From the NCBI RefSeq assembly GCF_005876955.1, contig NZ_SSCL01000005.1, positions 186,001 to 250,000 of the forward strand: a stretch of DNA of 64,000 nucleotides, in the 5' to 3' direction. How positions within the stretch are numbered: position 1 is the stretch's first letter; each line of letters opens with the position of its first letter. Below, one piece after another: positions 34,858 to 44,085 of the stretch. The stretch is from Sinomonas gamaensis (GTDB lineage Bacteria; Actinomycetota; Actinomycetes; Actinomycetales; Micrococcaceae). The notes beneath the pieces are model-generated. The model made no database searches. It saw only the letters and a list, made by a program, of their open reading frames with translations, and was not told where the DNA came from. Both the position numbers and the translations under genes were made by a program.

Positions 34858-36304
34858 AGGGAATACCTTCCATCGCTGGCGGACGCGAACGGCCCACGAG
34901 TCCCGCGACGGCGAAGACCGTCACGACATACGGGAGCATGGCCATGAACTGGCTCGGAACAGGCGAGCCAATGATCGTGATGACGCTCTGCAGGTTATCG
35001 GCAAAGCCGAAGAGGAGCGAGGCGAGGAACGCCCCAATGGGGTTCCAGCGGCCGAAGATGAGCGCTGCGAGCGCGATGTACCCGCGACCGGCCGACATTT
35101 CCTTGCTGAACGCGTCGACGGCCACGAGGGTGAAGAACGAGCCGCCGATGCCGGCGACCGCTCCTCCGATGACGGTGTTCCAGAACCGCGTGCGATTGAC
35201 GTTCACACCGAGGGTGTCCGCGGCCTGCGGGTGTTCGCCGACTGCCCTGACCCGAAGTCCCCAGCGTGTGTGGAAGAGGCCTACGTACACGACGATCACG
35301 GCGACGTACATGAGGTATCCGACGAGCGACTGCCGGAACAGGATGGGCCCGATGAGCGGGACGTCGGCCAGGACAGGAATCTCGATGCTGCTGAGGTGCG
35401 GAGGCTTGTTGAGGCCCTCCGGGTTGGCGGTGAGCAGCGTGGAGAAGAGGAAGTTCGTGAGCCCGACCACGAGCACGTTCAGCACGACGCCGACGATGAT
35501 CTGGTTCACGAGGTACTTGATGCTCACGACAGCGAGCACCAGAGAGACGAGAGCGCCGGCTATCGCGGCAGCCACAAGGCCCGCGTAGACGCTGTGGGTG
35601 ACGGTAGCGCCCACGGCCGCAGAGAACGCGCCAATGAGAAGCTGACCCTCGATGGCAATGTTGACGATCCCCGAGCGCTCGCACAAGACCCCTGAAAGGG
35701 ATCCGAACACGAGCGGGACTGCGAGGGTCACCGCTCCGGCGAGAAGTCCCGCAAGCGAGATGAATGGCGTTGCGTCACGGCCTCCGGCGACGATCCAGAC
35801 AAGGAACCCCACCACGAACGCCACCGCGAAGGCCGCAGCCGCCCAGGGTGGCAGCTTTCGGCCCCGCGGCGCGAGCCACGCCGACCAGCCCGCGACCCCG
35901 AGCATCACGAGTGCGGCAATCCATCCGATCAGGGGTGAGCTCACCGTGATCACGGTGACTCCAGCCACACCGAGGAGGGCCAGCACAAGGACGACGACGG
36001 CGGCCGCCAGAGTGGGCGGGATCCACCTCTCGAGGGGCTTGCCGGTTCGACGGGCGCGGAACCAGACCGACCCGAGCCACCCCGCTGCCGCAAGCGCAAC
36101 CACAAAGGCGAGCCACGCGGCGAGGACGGACGAGGCGCGTCCGCTGTCCACGATGCCGAATGCCGCGCTCTTCGAGCCCGCGAAGATGCCGAACATGACA
36201 GTTCCCGCAATGGCGAGGATTCCGAGGCCGATGGGAGCCTTCCAGCTCACCATCGCCCTGCTGGCTGGGGCGCTCTGCGCCGGCGCTGTGGCCAACGTGC
36301 TCAT
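34844..36304 (-). CDS. Nucleoside-type ABC importer permease (NupQ/YufQ-like)
   Basis: A 486-residue permease of the BMP/ribose-like class. The conserved core begins near residue 190: FGSLSGVLCERSGIVNIAIEGQLLIGAF, VVLNVLVVGLTNFLF, and GLRVRAVGEHPQAADTLGVNVNRTRF, the EAA-like coupling loop. About 170 residues with additional helices precede it, making it longer than the ~310-residue Bacillus counterpart. ATG at 36304 overlaps the preceding permease by 4 bp. With its partner it forms the membrane channel. Confidence 0.92.
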   Translation of the reverse strand: MSTLATAPAQSAPASRAMVSWKAPIGLGILAIAGTVMFGIFAGSKSAAFGIVDSGRASSVLAAWLAFVVALAAAGWLGSVWFRARRTGKPLERWIPPTLAAAVVVLVLALLGVAGVTVITVSSPLIGWIAALVMLGVAGWSAWLAPRGRKLPPWAAAAFAVAFVVGFLVWIVAGGRDATPFISLAGLLAGAVTLAVPLVFGSLSGVLCERSGIVNIAIEGQLLIGAFSAAVGATVTHSVYAGLVAAAIAGALVSLVLAVVSIKYLVNQIIVGVVLNVLVVGLTNFLFSTLLTANPEGLNKPPHLSSIEIPVLADVPLIGPILFRQSLVGYLMYVAVIVVYVGLFHTRWGLRVRAVGEHPQAADTLGVNVNRTRFWNTVIGGAVAGIGGSFFTLVAVDAFSKEMSAGRGYIALAALIFGRWNPIGAFLASLLFGFADNLQSVITIIGSPVPSQFMAMLPYVVTVFAVAGLVGRSRPPAMEGIPYVKG

Positions 36305-37563
36305 GATGCCGCTCCGCTCGTCGCCGCAGGGGTAGCCTTGCGCTTCGGTCTCCTCGGATTCAGGCCGAACATCGCCCTGACGAGCGGCGGCGCGGCGATG
36401 AAGAGGACGATGAGGGACTGGATGACCAGGACGATATCGATCGGCGTCTGGGTGACTGCCTGCATCGAGACTCCGCCCGCACGGAACGCGCCGAACAGGA
36501 GGCCCGCGAAGAAGGTGCCCCACGGCGTCGACCTCCCGAGCAGCGCGACGGTGATGGCGTCGAAGCCGATCGATGCCGCGACGCCGGCGGAAAGGTACTT
36601 CTCCGTGCCCGACACCTGGGCAATTCCGGACAGCCCCGCCAGCGCGCCCGCGAGGGCCATGACGACGACCGTGGCGCGGCCCACGTTCACCCCGGCGGTA
36701 CGGGCCGCATTCGGGTTGGCGCCGATCGCCCGGAACTCGAACCCGACGGTGGACCGGCTGAGGATCCACCACACGCCCCACGTGACGAGGATCGCGAGGA
36801 TGAAGCCCGCGTGGAGTCTGAACTGCGGCCCGAGCAGCTCGGGGAAAAGAGCGGTCTGATCCAGGAACGGGGAGATGGGGTTCGTGGAGCCCTTCCGCTG
36901 GAATGCCGGGGTGGTGAGCAGGAACAGAAGGAGGAAGCTCGCGACGTAGTTGAACATGATGGTGACGATCACCTCGTGGGCGCCGGTGCGCGCCTTGAGC
37001 AGGCCGACGATACCGCCCCACAGCGCTCCGCCCAGAATGCCGGCGAGAACGACGACCAGCAGGTGAAGACCGAAGGGCAGATGCCAGCTGAAGCCCACGT
37101 ACGCGCCGAAGAGGGCGCCGAAGATGAGCTGGCCCTGGGCGCCGATATTGAAGAGGCCGGCGCGGAAGGCGAGCGCCACGCCGAGGCCTGCGAAGATGAG
37201 CGGGGTCGAGACCGTGAGGGTCTCGGCCAGTGGGTAGAGCTGGGCCGCGACGTCCGCTCCCTGCCAGTTGAAGATCGAGCCTTGGACGAGCGCGGCATAC
37301 GGCCGGAAGATCTCGGTGATGGTGTCCGAGGGGCGCGCGAAGAAATAGCCGGCGGAAGTTGCGACGCGGGGGTTCGTGACCGCCATGAGGATCCCGCCGA
37401 TGACGATGGCAAGCACGACCGAGAGGAGGGACACCATGGGCGTTCCGGTGGCGATCCGACGCAGGACCGGCTCGCGTTCATCCACCAGCCCCGGGGCTGG
37501 GACCGCCGGACCGGTGGGCAAGGGCGGCTGGGCCGTCTCGGGGGCCTGGGGTGCCTCAGCCAT
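36301..37563 (-). CDS. Nucleoside-type ABC importer permease (NupP/YufP-like)
   Basis: A 420-residue permease. A Pro/Ala-rich cytoplasmic N terminus leads into TM1 ([19 protein letters not shown]). The family core has [52 protein letters not shown] and [23 protein letters not shown] at 37563 follows AGGAGAG and overlaps the ATPase stop by 8 bp. It lies second in the minus-strand order ATPase-permease-permease-cdd-deoA. Confidence 0.94.
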   Translation of the reverse strand: MAEAPQAPETAQPPLPTGPAVPAPGLVDEREPVLRRIATGTPMVSLLSVVLAIVIGGILMAVTNPRVATSAGYFFARPSDTITEIFRPYAALVQGSIFNWQGADVAAQLYPLAETLTVSTPLIFAGLGVALAFRAGLFNIGAQGQLIFGALFGAYVGFSWHLPFGLHLLVVVLAGILGGALWGGIVGLLKARTGAHEVIVTIMFNYVASFLLLFLLTTPAFQRKGSTNPISPFLDQTALFPELLGPQFRLHAGFILAILVTWGVWWILSRSTVGFEFRAIGANPNAARTAGVNVGRATVVVMALAGALAGLSGIAQVSGTEKYLSAGVAASIGFDAITVALLGRSTPWGTFFAGLLFGAFRAGGVSMQAVTQTPIDIVLVIQSLIVLFIAAPPLVRAMFGLNPRRPKRKATPAATSGAAS

Positions 37564-39103
37564 GGTTCTCTCCTGAAGTCTGGGCGGCATGCGCGGCCGC
37601 CTCCTCCGCCGTCATGCCCGCCATCATGAGTCCAAGCGTGTCTCGCGGAGTGCCCCCGGGCACGATGCCCATGAGCCGGCCGCGGTAGAGAACGGCGATG
37701 CGGTCGGCGAGTTCGAGGATCTCGTCGAGTTCGGTTGAGACGATCATGACCGGGGTGCCATGGTCTCGTTCGGCGATGATCCGCCGGTGGAGGAACTCGA
37801 TCGAGCCGACATCTACGCCGCGGGTGGGCTGGGATGCGATGAAGAGTCGCAGCGGGCGCGACAGCTCCCGTGCCATCACGACCTTCTGCTGGTTGCCTCC
37901 GGAAAGGGTCGATGCCGGAACATCCGCCGAGGGGGTGCGGATATCGAACTCGGCGATCTTCTCCTTGGCCTGGGCCTCGATCCGTGAGGGCTTCATGCCG
38001 AGTCCACGGGCGAAGGGAGCGCGGTCGTAGAGATCGAGCACGAGGTTCTCCGCGACGCTGAAGGCAGCGACGAGGCCGTCGTGACTCCTGTCCTCGGGGA
38101 CGAATCCGACCCCGGCCCCCAGGACGTCCTTCACCGACTTGCCCAGGAGTTCCTTCCCGTCGAGCTGCACCGAACCGGTCGCATGCCGGTGCAGCCCAAG
38201 AATTGCCTCGGTCAGCTCTGTCTGGCCGTTTCCCTGCACGCCGGCCACGGCGACGATCTCTCCCTGCGCGACGTCGAAGCTCACGCCGTCGACCACGTGC
38301 TGGCCGTTTGGGGCGACGACGGTGAGGTCGCGCACCACGAACGTCTTCTCCTTCGGCTTGGCGGGTGCCTTGTCAAGGCTCAGGCTCACCTGCCGGCCCA
38401 CCATCATCGAGGCAAGCTCGGCGGGAGCGGCCGACGGCGGGGCGTCGCCGACGACTTTTCCGCGCCGGATGACGGTGATGACGTCCGCGACGGCCTTCAC
38501 CTCGCGCAGCTTGTGCGAGATGAAGATGATGGACGTGCCGGAGGCCTTGAGCTCGCCGATGATTTCGAGCAGTTCGTCCGTCTCCTGCGGAGTGAGGACG
38601 GCGGTCGGTTCGTCGAGGATGAGGACCTTGGCGTTTCGGACCAGTGCCTTGATGATCTCGACTCGCTGCTGGACACCGACGGGCAGGTCCTCGACGAGGG
38701 CGTCGGGGTCCACGTCGAAACCGTAACGTCTGGAGATCTCGCGGATCTTGGCGCGGGTTGTCTCGAGATCAAGGAAGCCGGCCGCCTTGGTCGACTCGGC
38801 GCCGAGGGCCACGTTCTCCGCGACCGTGAACACCGGGACCAGCATGAAATGCTGGTGTACCATGCCGATGCCCGCCGCCATCGCATCGCCCGGCCCGCGG
38901 AAGACGACCGGGCGCCCATCGACCAGAATCTCGCCCTCGCTGGGCTCATAGAGGCCGTAGAGAACATTCATGAGCGTCGACTTCCCCGCCCCGTTCTCTC
39001 CCAGGAGGCAGTGGACCTGGGCGTCATCGACCACGAGATCGATGTGATCGTTGGCGACGAGGGTGCCGAAGCGCTTGGTGATGCCGCGCAATTCCAGTTT
39101 CAT
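37556..39103 (-). CDS. Nucleoside-type ABC importer ATPase, tandem domains (NupO/YufO-like)
   Basis: A 515-residue protein with two ABC domains. Domain 1 has Walker [10 protein letters not shown] and Walker [14 protein letters not shown]. Its signature is the degenerate [16 protein letters not shown] of this class. Domain 2 (from ~255) has a degenerate Walker A (GVQGNGQTE), signature [15 protein letters not shown] and [14 protein letters not shown], as in RbsA-like importers. [18 protein letters not shown] is typical of the BMP-linked subgroup. It is separated from the binding-protein gene by a hairpin. Confidence 0.95.
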   Translation of the reverse strand: MKLELRGITKRFGTLVANDHIDLVVDDAQVHCLLGENGAGKSTLMNVLYGLYEPSEGEILVDGRPVVFRGPGDAMAAGIGMVHQHFMLVPVFTVAENVALGAESTKAAGFLDLETTRAKIREISRRYGFDVDPDALVEDLPVGVQQRVEIIKALVRNAKVLILDEPTAVLTPQETDELLEIIGELKASGTSIIFISHKLREVKAVADVITVIRRGKVVGDAPPSAAPAELASMMVGRQVSLSLDKAPAKPKEKTFVVRDLTVVAPNGQHVVDGVSFDVAQGEIVAVAGVQGNGQTELTEAILGLHRHATGSVQLDGKELLGKSVKDVLGAGVGFVPEDRSHDGLVAAFSVAENLVLDLYDRAPFARGLGMKPSRIEAQAKEKIAEFDIRTPSADVPASTLSGGNQQKVVMARELSRPLRLFIASQPTRGVDVGSIEFLHRRIIAERDHGTPVMIVSTELDEILELADRIAVLYRGRLMGIVPGGTPRDTLGLMMAGMTAEEAAAHAAQTSGENHG

Positions 39104-39121
39104 AGCCTGTCCTGGATGCCG

Positions 39122-39149
39122 CGCCGCCCGCCCGGGAAGGCGGGCGGCG
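39122..39149 (-). terminator. Intercistronic hairpin between the binding-protein and ATPase genes
   Basis: CGCCGCCCGCC (39122-39132) pairs perfectly with GGCGGGCGGCG (39139-39149). It lies between the stop of the lipoprotein gene and the start of the ATPase. It probably lowers downstream expression or protects the upstream mRNA, giving excess binding protein. Confidence 0.6.
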
Positions 39150-39172
39150 TCAGGGGTGGAAGCGGACTCGAG

Positions 39173-40294
39173 CTAGCTGCCCGAGACCGGGCTGGACTTC
39201 GAGCTGACCTTCACCGTGCCCGAGGTGATGTCCTTCTTGAGCTGATCGATCTCGCTCTTGAGGTCAGAGGGCACCGAGGAGTCGAGATCGTGGTAGGGCG
39301 CCAGGGCCACGCCGCCGTTCGCGAGCGTCCCCACGTAGGGCTTCGCATCGAACTTGCCCTGAGTGTCGTCCTTGATGACGCTCTCCACGGCGGTGGCCAT
39401 CGTCTTCTGGACCGAGGTGAGCAGGATCGACTTGTAGTCCGGGGCCGTGAGGTAGCCGTCCGAGTCGACCCAGATGAGCTTGGCGTTCGTACCGGCTGCC
39501 TTCGCCTCCAGGATCGCCGAGCCAGCGCCCGCGCCGACCGGCCCGGCCACGGGAAGGACGATGTCCGCACCCTGCTGGAGGAAGCCCTGCGTGAGTACCT
39601 TCCCCTTGTCGATGGACTTGAAGTCGCCCACGAAGACGCCGTCCTGCTTGTCCTTGTCCCACCCCAGAAGCTGGACCGACTTGCCCTTCTTCTGGTTGTA
39701 GTACTTGACGCCGTCGGCGAAGCCGTCCATGAAGATCGTCACGGTCGGGATGTTGAGTCCGCCGAAGGTCGCGACCTTGCCGCTCTTGGAAACGCCTGCG
39801 GCGAGATAGCCGGCGAGGAAGGCCGCTTGCGCCGTGTCGTACACGATCGGCTTGACGTTCTTCGGGAACGAGGGGTCAGAGTAGTCGATGATCGCGAAGT
39901 GGCTGTTGGGGTTGGCCGTCGCGATGTTCTTCGTCGCATCGCCGAGGAGGAAGCCGACCGTGACGGTGAGCTTGCAGCCGGCCTGCACCATCGAGCGAAG
40001 GTTGGGATCGTAGTCCGTATCTGCTTTCGACTGGACGTGCTTCTCCTGGATTCCCAGGTCCTTGACGGCCTGCTGGAGGCCTTCGTAGCCGGACTGGTTG
40101 AACGACTTGTCGTCGAAGCCGCCCGAGTCGGAGACCATGCAGCCGAGGTAGCTGGAGTTGGCCGCCGAGGTTCCCCCCGAGGAACCGCCCGACGGCGGAG
40201 GGGCACCGCAGCCGGCCAGGACGAGGGCAGATGCGCCGACCGCGGCGACGCCCAGAAGGCTCTTCCTGGCGAGCCGGTGACGAAGTGAGCTCAC
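39173..40294 (-). CDS. BMP family nucleoside-binding lipoprotein
   Basis: A 373-residue binding protein from the GTG at 40294, which follows GGAGGAATAC. The signal peptide ends with the lipobox LVLAGC at about residue 29. The body begins CMVSDSGGFDDKSFNQSGYEGLQQA, the hallmark of the BMP/PnrA family that binds purine nucleosides; GGLNIPTVTIFMDGFADGVKYYN and WVDSDGYL continue the fold. It heads the importer-salvage operon. Nucleoside specificity is inferred from the family and from downstream cdd, deoA and add. Confidence 0.95.
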   Translation of the reverse strand: MSSLRHRLARKSLLGVAAVGASALVLAGCGAPPPSGGSSGGTSAANSSYLGCMVSDSGGFDDKSFNQSGYEGLQQAVKDLGIQEKHVQSKADTDYDPNLRSMVQAGCKLTVTVGFLLGDATKNIATANPNSHFAIIDYSDPSFPKNVKPIVYDTAQAAFLAGYLAAGVSKSGKVATFGGLNIPTVTIFMDGFADGVKYYNQKKGKSVQLLGWDKDKQDGVFVGDFKSIDKGKVLTQGFLQQGADIVLPVAGPVGAGAGSAILEAKAAGTNAKLIWVDSDGYLTAPDYKSILLTSVQKTMATAVESVIKDDTQGKFDAKPYVGTLANGGVALAPYHDLDSSVPSDLKSEIDQLKKDITSGTVKVSSKSSPVSGS

Positions 40295-40466
40295 GTATTC
40301 CTCCACAGGTGCGCGAGGTACGCCCGTGGCATGGGGCAGCCCGGGCGGTACCGCGGCCCGCACGGTACAAGAGCACGATAGTGGGAAACATCACTTTCAG
40401 ACAGAGAGCCTCGCCCCCGCACGCCCATTGTTCGTGATTCGTTACCCGCGCGTAGGGCGGACGAGC

Positions 40467-41666
40467 TCAGAGGTCGCGGATGCTCCGCAGCGCAGCAGCC
40501 GCCAGGACGCGAACGCCGCAGCCGATCGCGCCTTCGTCGACGATCAGATCGCCGCGGTGCAGATCGTATTCCTCGCCCCCGGGCACATGCGTACCGAGAC
40601 GGAACATCGAGCCGGGGACGTCCGCCAAGAACCAGGCGAAGTCCTCTCCGCCCATCGACTGCGGCGTGAGCACGACGGCGTCCTCGCCCAGTTCGGCCCG
40701 CGCGGCCGCTTCGATGAGCGCGGTCTCGTGCTCCGAGTTCACCACTGGCGGCACGCCCCGCGTGTGCTCGAGCCGCACGTCGACCCCGTAGGGCGCGGCG
40801 ACCTGCTCCACGACCTCATCCAGCAGCTCCCCCGCGCTGTGCCATGCTTCTCGGTCAAGACAGCGCATGGTGCCTGCGAGATGGCCGACGGCGGGAATGG
40901 CGTTGGGCGCGGAACCTGCCGAGATCTGCCCCCACACCATCGAGACGCCGCTGCGCACGTCGACGCGGCGCGAGAGGACCGCAGGAACGTTGATCGCGAT
41001 CTGCGAGAGCGCGAACACGAGGTCCTCAGTGAGGTGCGGCCGGGAGGTGTGGCCGCCGCGACCCTGGAGCTCGATGCGGATGGTGTCCGATGCCGAGGTG
41101 ATCGAACCGATGCGCGTTCCGATCCGGCCGACTTCGATGCGCGGATCGCAATGGAGTGCCATGATGCGGGGGACCCCGGAGAGCACGCCCTGCTCGATGC
41201 AGGCGAGGGCCCCGCCGGGCATGGTCTCCTCGGCGGGCTGGAACACGACGCGGACGGTGGCGCCCAGCGGTTCCTCGCGGTGCTGCTCGGCGAGCACCAA
41301 GGCTGCGCCCAGCGCGCAGGTCGTGTGCACGTCGTGCCCGCAGGCGTGAGTGACGCCGTGGTTGAGGGACGCGAAGGGAAGGCCCGTCTCCTCGATGATC
41401 GGGAGCGCGTCGATGTCGCCGCGGAGCGCCGTCGCAATCGGGCCCTCCCCCACGTCGACGACCACACCCGTGCCGTCGAGCCTCCGCGGCTGAAGGCCCG
41501 CGGCCTCGAGGGTCGCCACGATCCTGTCGGTGGTCCGGAACTCCTGGAAGCTCAGCTCGGGGTGCGCATGGAGGTCCCGACGGAAGGCGATGAGGTCCGG
41601 AAGGAGATTCTCGAGACGGGGGCCGACGAGGGGCGTCGGGTCCGCTTCCGTGGTGTAATTGCGCAC
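40467..41666 (-). CDS. M20 family amidohydrolase / peptidase
   Basis: A 399-residue zinc hydrolase of the M20D (aminoacylase/carboxypeptidase) type. RRDLHAHPELSFQE near residue 29, ACGHDVHTTCALGAA (metal ligands His/Asp), VFQPAEETMPGGA with the catalytic Glu pair, GRGGHTSRP in the dimerisation domain and MGGEDFAWFL at the end all fit. Such enzymes deacylate N-acyl amino acids or indole conjugates; substrate unknown. GTG at 41666 is supported by TAGAGT located 6 nt upstream (leaderless). Confidence 0.93.
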   Translation of the reverse strand: MRNYTTEADPTPLVGPRLENLLPDLIAFRRDLHAHPELSFQEFRTTDRIVATLEAAGLQPRRLDGTGVVVDVGEGPIATALRGDIDALPIIEETGLPFASLNHGVTHACGHDVHTTCALGAALVLAEQHREEPLGATVRVVFQPAEETMPGGALACIEQGVLSGVPRIMALHCDPRIEVGRIGTRIGSITSASDTIRIELQGRGGHTSRPHLTEDLVFALSQIAINVPAVLSRRVDVRSGVSMVWGQISAGSAPNAIPAVGHLAGTMRCLDREAWHSAGELLDEVVEQVAAPYGVDVRLEHTRGVPPVVNSEHETALIEAAARAELGEDAVVLTPQSMGGEDFAWFLADVPGSMFRLGTHVPGGEEYDLHRGDLIVDEGAIGCGVRVLAAAALRSIRDL

Positions 41667-41672
41667 CCGTTC

Positions 41673-41678
41673 ACTCTA
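41673..41678 (-). promoter_or_regulatory. -10 element TAGAGT for a leaderless transcript
   Basis: On the minus strand TAGAGT is followed by GAACGG and the GTG of the M20 amidohydrolase. Confidence 0.55.
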
Positions 41679-41741
41679 GCGCCACGCCTTGTTCGCCAGC
41701 GTTTGGCCCAGCGGCCGTTACGCGTACGGAGCTCTCGGCGT

Positions 41742-42896
41742 CTACAGGACGTCGGTGTCGCCGCTGGCCTTGAGCGCGGCGACCGCACCCTTGACCTTCT
41801 GCGCGTGTTCCTTCGTGGTCACGAGGAGAGCGTCCGGAGTGTCGACAATGACAACGTCTTCGATCCCGATGAGCGCGATGACGCGCTTCGTGTCCGAGAC
41901 GACGATCCCGCTCGCATCTTCGGTGAAGACGCGGGCGCCCTCACCCAGCACGGTGACGGCGTCGCCCTCGCGGGCGCTGTTGAGGCGGCCGATGGCGGCG
42001 AAGTCGCCGACGTCGTCCCACCGGAAGGCACCGGGGACGACGGCGACGTCCCCGGCTGCCGCCGCGGGCTCGGCGACGGCGTAGTCGATGGCGATCTTCG
42101 GCAGGGTCGGCCACACTCTCGCCGTCACCTCATCGCGCGCGGGCGTGTCCCACGCCTCCGCGATCTCGGTGAGGCCGGCGTAGAGCTCCGGCTGGTTCGC
42201 CTCCAGGTGCTCGAGCATGAGCGAGACCGGCGCGACGAACATGCCGGCGTTCCAGAGGTACTCGCCTGACGCGAGGTACTTCTCCGCGACCTCGAGGCTC
42301 GGCTTCTCGACGAACTCCGCGACCTCGCGGGCGCTCGGTGCGCCCTCGACGTCGAGGGCGTCCCCGCCGCGGATGTAGCCGAACCCGGTGGACGGATGGG
42401 TGGGCTGGATGCCGATTGTCACGATCTTCCCGCGATCGCCCGAAGCCGCCGTGTGGATCGCCTCGAGCACGGCCTGCTGGAACACCTGGATCGGACTGAT
42501 CACCTGGTCGGCGGCGAACGACCCCATGATCGTCCGGGGGTCGCGGCGGTGCAGGATCGCGGCGGCAAGGCCAATGGCCGCGCCCGAGTCCTTGGGCTCG
42601 CTCTCGAGCACGAGGTCTGCGGAGTCGAGCTCGGGGATCTGATGGCACACGGCCGCCCGGTGCGCCTGGCCGGTAACGACGAGGAACCGGCCCGAGGCGA
42701 GGGGCTTGAGCCGATCATAGGTAGCGCGGATGAGCGTGCTCCCAGACCCCGTGAGGTCGTGGAGGAACTTCGGCGCGGCAGCGCGGGACAGGGGCCACAG
42801 CCGGGTACCGACACCGCCTGCGGGGATCACCGCGACGAAACGGCTCAGGGCGGCGTCGCGGGAGGCCGCGCTCGCAGTCGGAGTTACAGTGCTCAT
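41742..42896 (-). CDS. manC: Mannose-1-phosphate guanylyltransferase
   Basis: A 384-residue nucleotidyltransferase making GDP-mannose, the precursor for mannosylated lipids and glycoproteins. The pyrophosphorylase signature is AVIPAGGVGTRLWPLSRAAAPKFL near residue 21, with FVEKPSLEVAEKYL and YLWNAGMF later. There is no C-terminal phosphomannose isomerase domain. The ATG at 42896 lies 7 nt after TAGAGT, so the mRNA is probably leaderless. It diverges from sdhCDAB. Confidence 0.93.
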   Translation of the reverse strand: MSTVTPTASAASRDAALSRFVAVIPAGGVGTRLWPLSRAAAPKFLHDLTGSGSTLIRATYDRLKPLASGRFLVVTGQAHRAAVCHQIPELDSADLVLESEPKDSGAAIGLAAAILHRRDPRTIMGSFAADQVISPIQVFQQAVLEAIHTAASGDRGKIVTIGIQPTHPSTGFGYIRGGDALDVEGAPSAREVAEFVEKPSLEVAEKYLASGEYLWNAGMFVAPVSLMLEHLEANQPELYAGLTEIAEAWDTPARDEVTARVWPTLPKIAIDYAVAEPAAAAGDVAVVPGAFRWDDVGDFAAIGRLNSAREGDAVTVLGEGARVFTEDASGIVVSDTKRVIALIGIEDVVIVDTPDALLVTTKEHAQKVKGAVAALKASGDTDVL

Positions 42897-42903
42897 CGCC
42901 CCT

Positions 42904-42909
42904 ACTCTA
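42904..42909 (-). promoter_or_regulatory. -10 element TAGAGT for a leaderless manC transcript
   Basis: On the minus strand TAGAGT, then AGGGGCG (7 nt), then ATG. Confidence 0.55.
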
Positions 42910-42959
42910 CTGGAGCGGAAACAGGCGCCCCTGGGCCTAGCAAGGGCCTCCGTGGGCCC

Positions 42960-42975
42960 TGTGATAATTGCCACT
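42960..42975. promoter_or_regulatory. CRP/GlxR-like site upstream of sdhC
   Basis: TGTGA-N6-CCACT matches 8 of 10 fixed bases of the CRP/GlxR consensus TGTGA-N6-TCACA. Its centre is about 69-70 bp upstream of the predicted sdhC start, a typical activator distance. Confidence 0.45.
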
Positions 42976-43001
42976 CTGCGGCATCCGAGGGGCTGAGCAA
43001 A

Positions 43002-43030
43002 TTGAATAAGCTCTGGGCGAAGCCTAGATT
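43002..43030 (+). promoter_or_regulatory. Sigma-A-type promoter of sdhCDAB
   Basis: TTGAAT (43002-43007), a 17-bp spacer and TAGATT (43025-43030) lie upstream of the sdh operon. The predicted start near 43037 leaves a leader of about 114 nt. Confidence 0.6.
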
Positions 43031-43150
43031 TAGGCTGGAGCTCGACAGAGTATGCGTCCGCCAGCCGAGACGGACGCCTTCTGCACTCGATGCCCTCGCC
43101 GCCGCAACGCGGGTGAGCGCCGGCATCGGTGCTCGCAGGGAGGTTTATCA

Positions 43151-43528
43151 GTGCCGACAAAACCAGCTGGCACCCTGTACCGCGGCCGTGAAGGCATGTG
43201 GTCCTGGGTCGGGCACCGAATCACCGGTGTCGTGATCTTCTTCTTCTTGTTGGTGCATGTGCTGGACACCTCATTGGTGCGTGTGTCCCCTGACGCCTAC
43301 AACGCCGTGATCGGCGAGTACAAGAACCCGATCATGGGGCTCGGCGAGACTGCCCTCGTCGCGGCCATCCTCTTCCACGCGTTCAACGGCCTTCGAATCA
43401 TTGCCGTCGACTTCTGGAAGAGCGGCCCGAAGTACCAGCGGCAGATGCTGTGGACCGTCCTCGTGGTCTGGGCCGTCGTGTTCGTGGCCTTCGCCATCCG
43501 CCAACTCTCGATCGTGTTCGGAGGCTGA
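43151..43528 (+). CDS. sdhC: Succinate dehydrogenase cytochrome b556 subunit
   Basis: A 125-residue membrane anchor with three TM helices. GTLYRGREGMWSWVGHRITGVV is the SdhC signature; HVLDTSLV and LFHAFNGLRIIAVDFW contain candidate haem-ligand histidines. It binds quinone and haem b in complex II. GTG at 43151 is chosen because AGGGAGG lies 8 nt upstream; an in-frame upstream extension in 43052-43150 has no such site and no conserved sequence. First gene of sdhCDAB. Confidence 0.95.
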   Translation: MPTKPAGTLYRGREGMWSWVGHRITGVVIFFFLLVHVLDTSLVRVSPDAYNAVIGEYKNPIMGLGETALVAAILFHAFNGLRIIAVDFWKSGPKYQRQMLWTVLVVWAVVFVAFAIRQLSIVFGG

Positions 43529-43533
43529 CCGCC

Positions 43534-44019
43534 ATGAGCACCACTCCTGACATCCGCTTCCCGCGCAGCAGCTCGGAGACCGGCCGGGTCGCCCCGAAGT
43601 ACACGCGCCACGGCGGCGGCACCAAGGGCGGCTTCGAGATGGCCGCATGGCTCTTCATGCGCCTCTCCGGCATCGTCCTCGTGGTCCTGATCTTCGGCCA
43701 CCTGTTCGTCAACCTCATGGTCGGGAATGGCGTCCACGCCATCGACTTCGGCTTCGTCGCCGGCAAGTGGGCCAGCCCCTTCTGGCAGTGGTGGGACCTC
43801 GCGATGCTCTGGCTCGCCATGCTCCACGGCACCAACGGCGTCCGGACCATCGTGAACGACTACGCCGATCGCGACACGGTTCGCTTCTGGCTCCTCGTGG
43901 TGCTCTACGCCGCGGCTACCGCGATCGTCATCCTCGGCACGCTGGTCATCTTCACGTTCGACCCGTGCCCGGTGATCAACGGCGTCCGCACGGGCGCCGA
44001 CTTCTGCCCCAAGCCGTAG
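43534..44019 (+). CDS. sdhD: Succinate dehydrogenase hydrophobic anchor subunit
   Basis: A 161-residue anchor with three TM helices after a hydrophilic N terminus (~40 residues). FEMAAWLFMRLSGIVLVVLIFGHLFVNLM and MLWLAMLHGTNGVRTIVNDYA are the conserved quinone/haem helices of actinobacterial SdhD. GGAGG near the sdhC stop is the ribosome binding site for the ATG at 43534; the gap to sdhC is 5 bp. Confidence 0.94.
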   Translation: MSTTPDIRFPRSSSETGRVAPKYTRHGGGTKGGFEMAAWLFMRLSGIVLVVLIFGHLFVNLMVGNGVHAIDFGFVAGKWASPFWQWWDLAMLWLAMLHGTNGVRTIVNDYADRDTVRFWLLVVLYAAATAIVILGTLVIFTFDPCPVINGVRTGADFCPKP

Positions 44020-44085
44020 CAGCATTCCAGGCGGCGCCCCAGCGAGCGGTGCCGCAGACTTGCGCGAGAGAGAGAAGCACCCAGT

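Noticed and set aside
34844-37021. A single 725-residue permease fusion
   Set aside because: The upstream half is an out-of-frame shadow of the other permease; the real start is the ATG at 36304 with a 4-bp ATGA overlap.
42957-42978. The sequence upstream of sdhC as a Rex operator
   Set aside because: Only one half-site fits the Rex consensus; a CRP/GlxR-type site explains it better.
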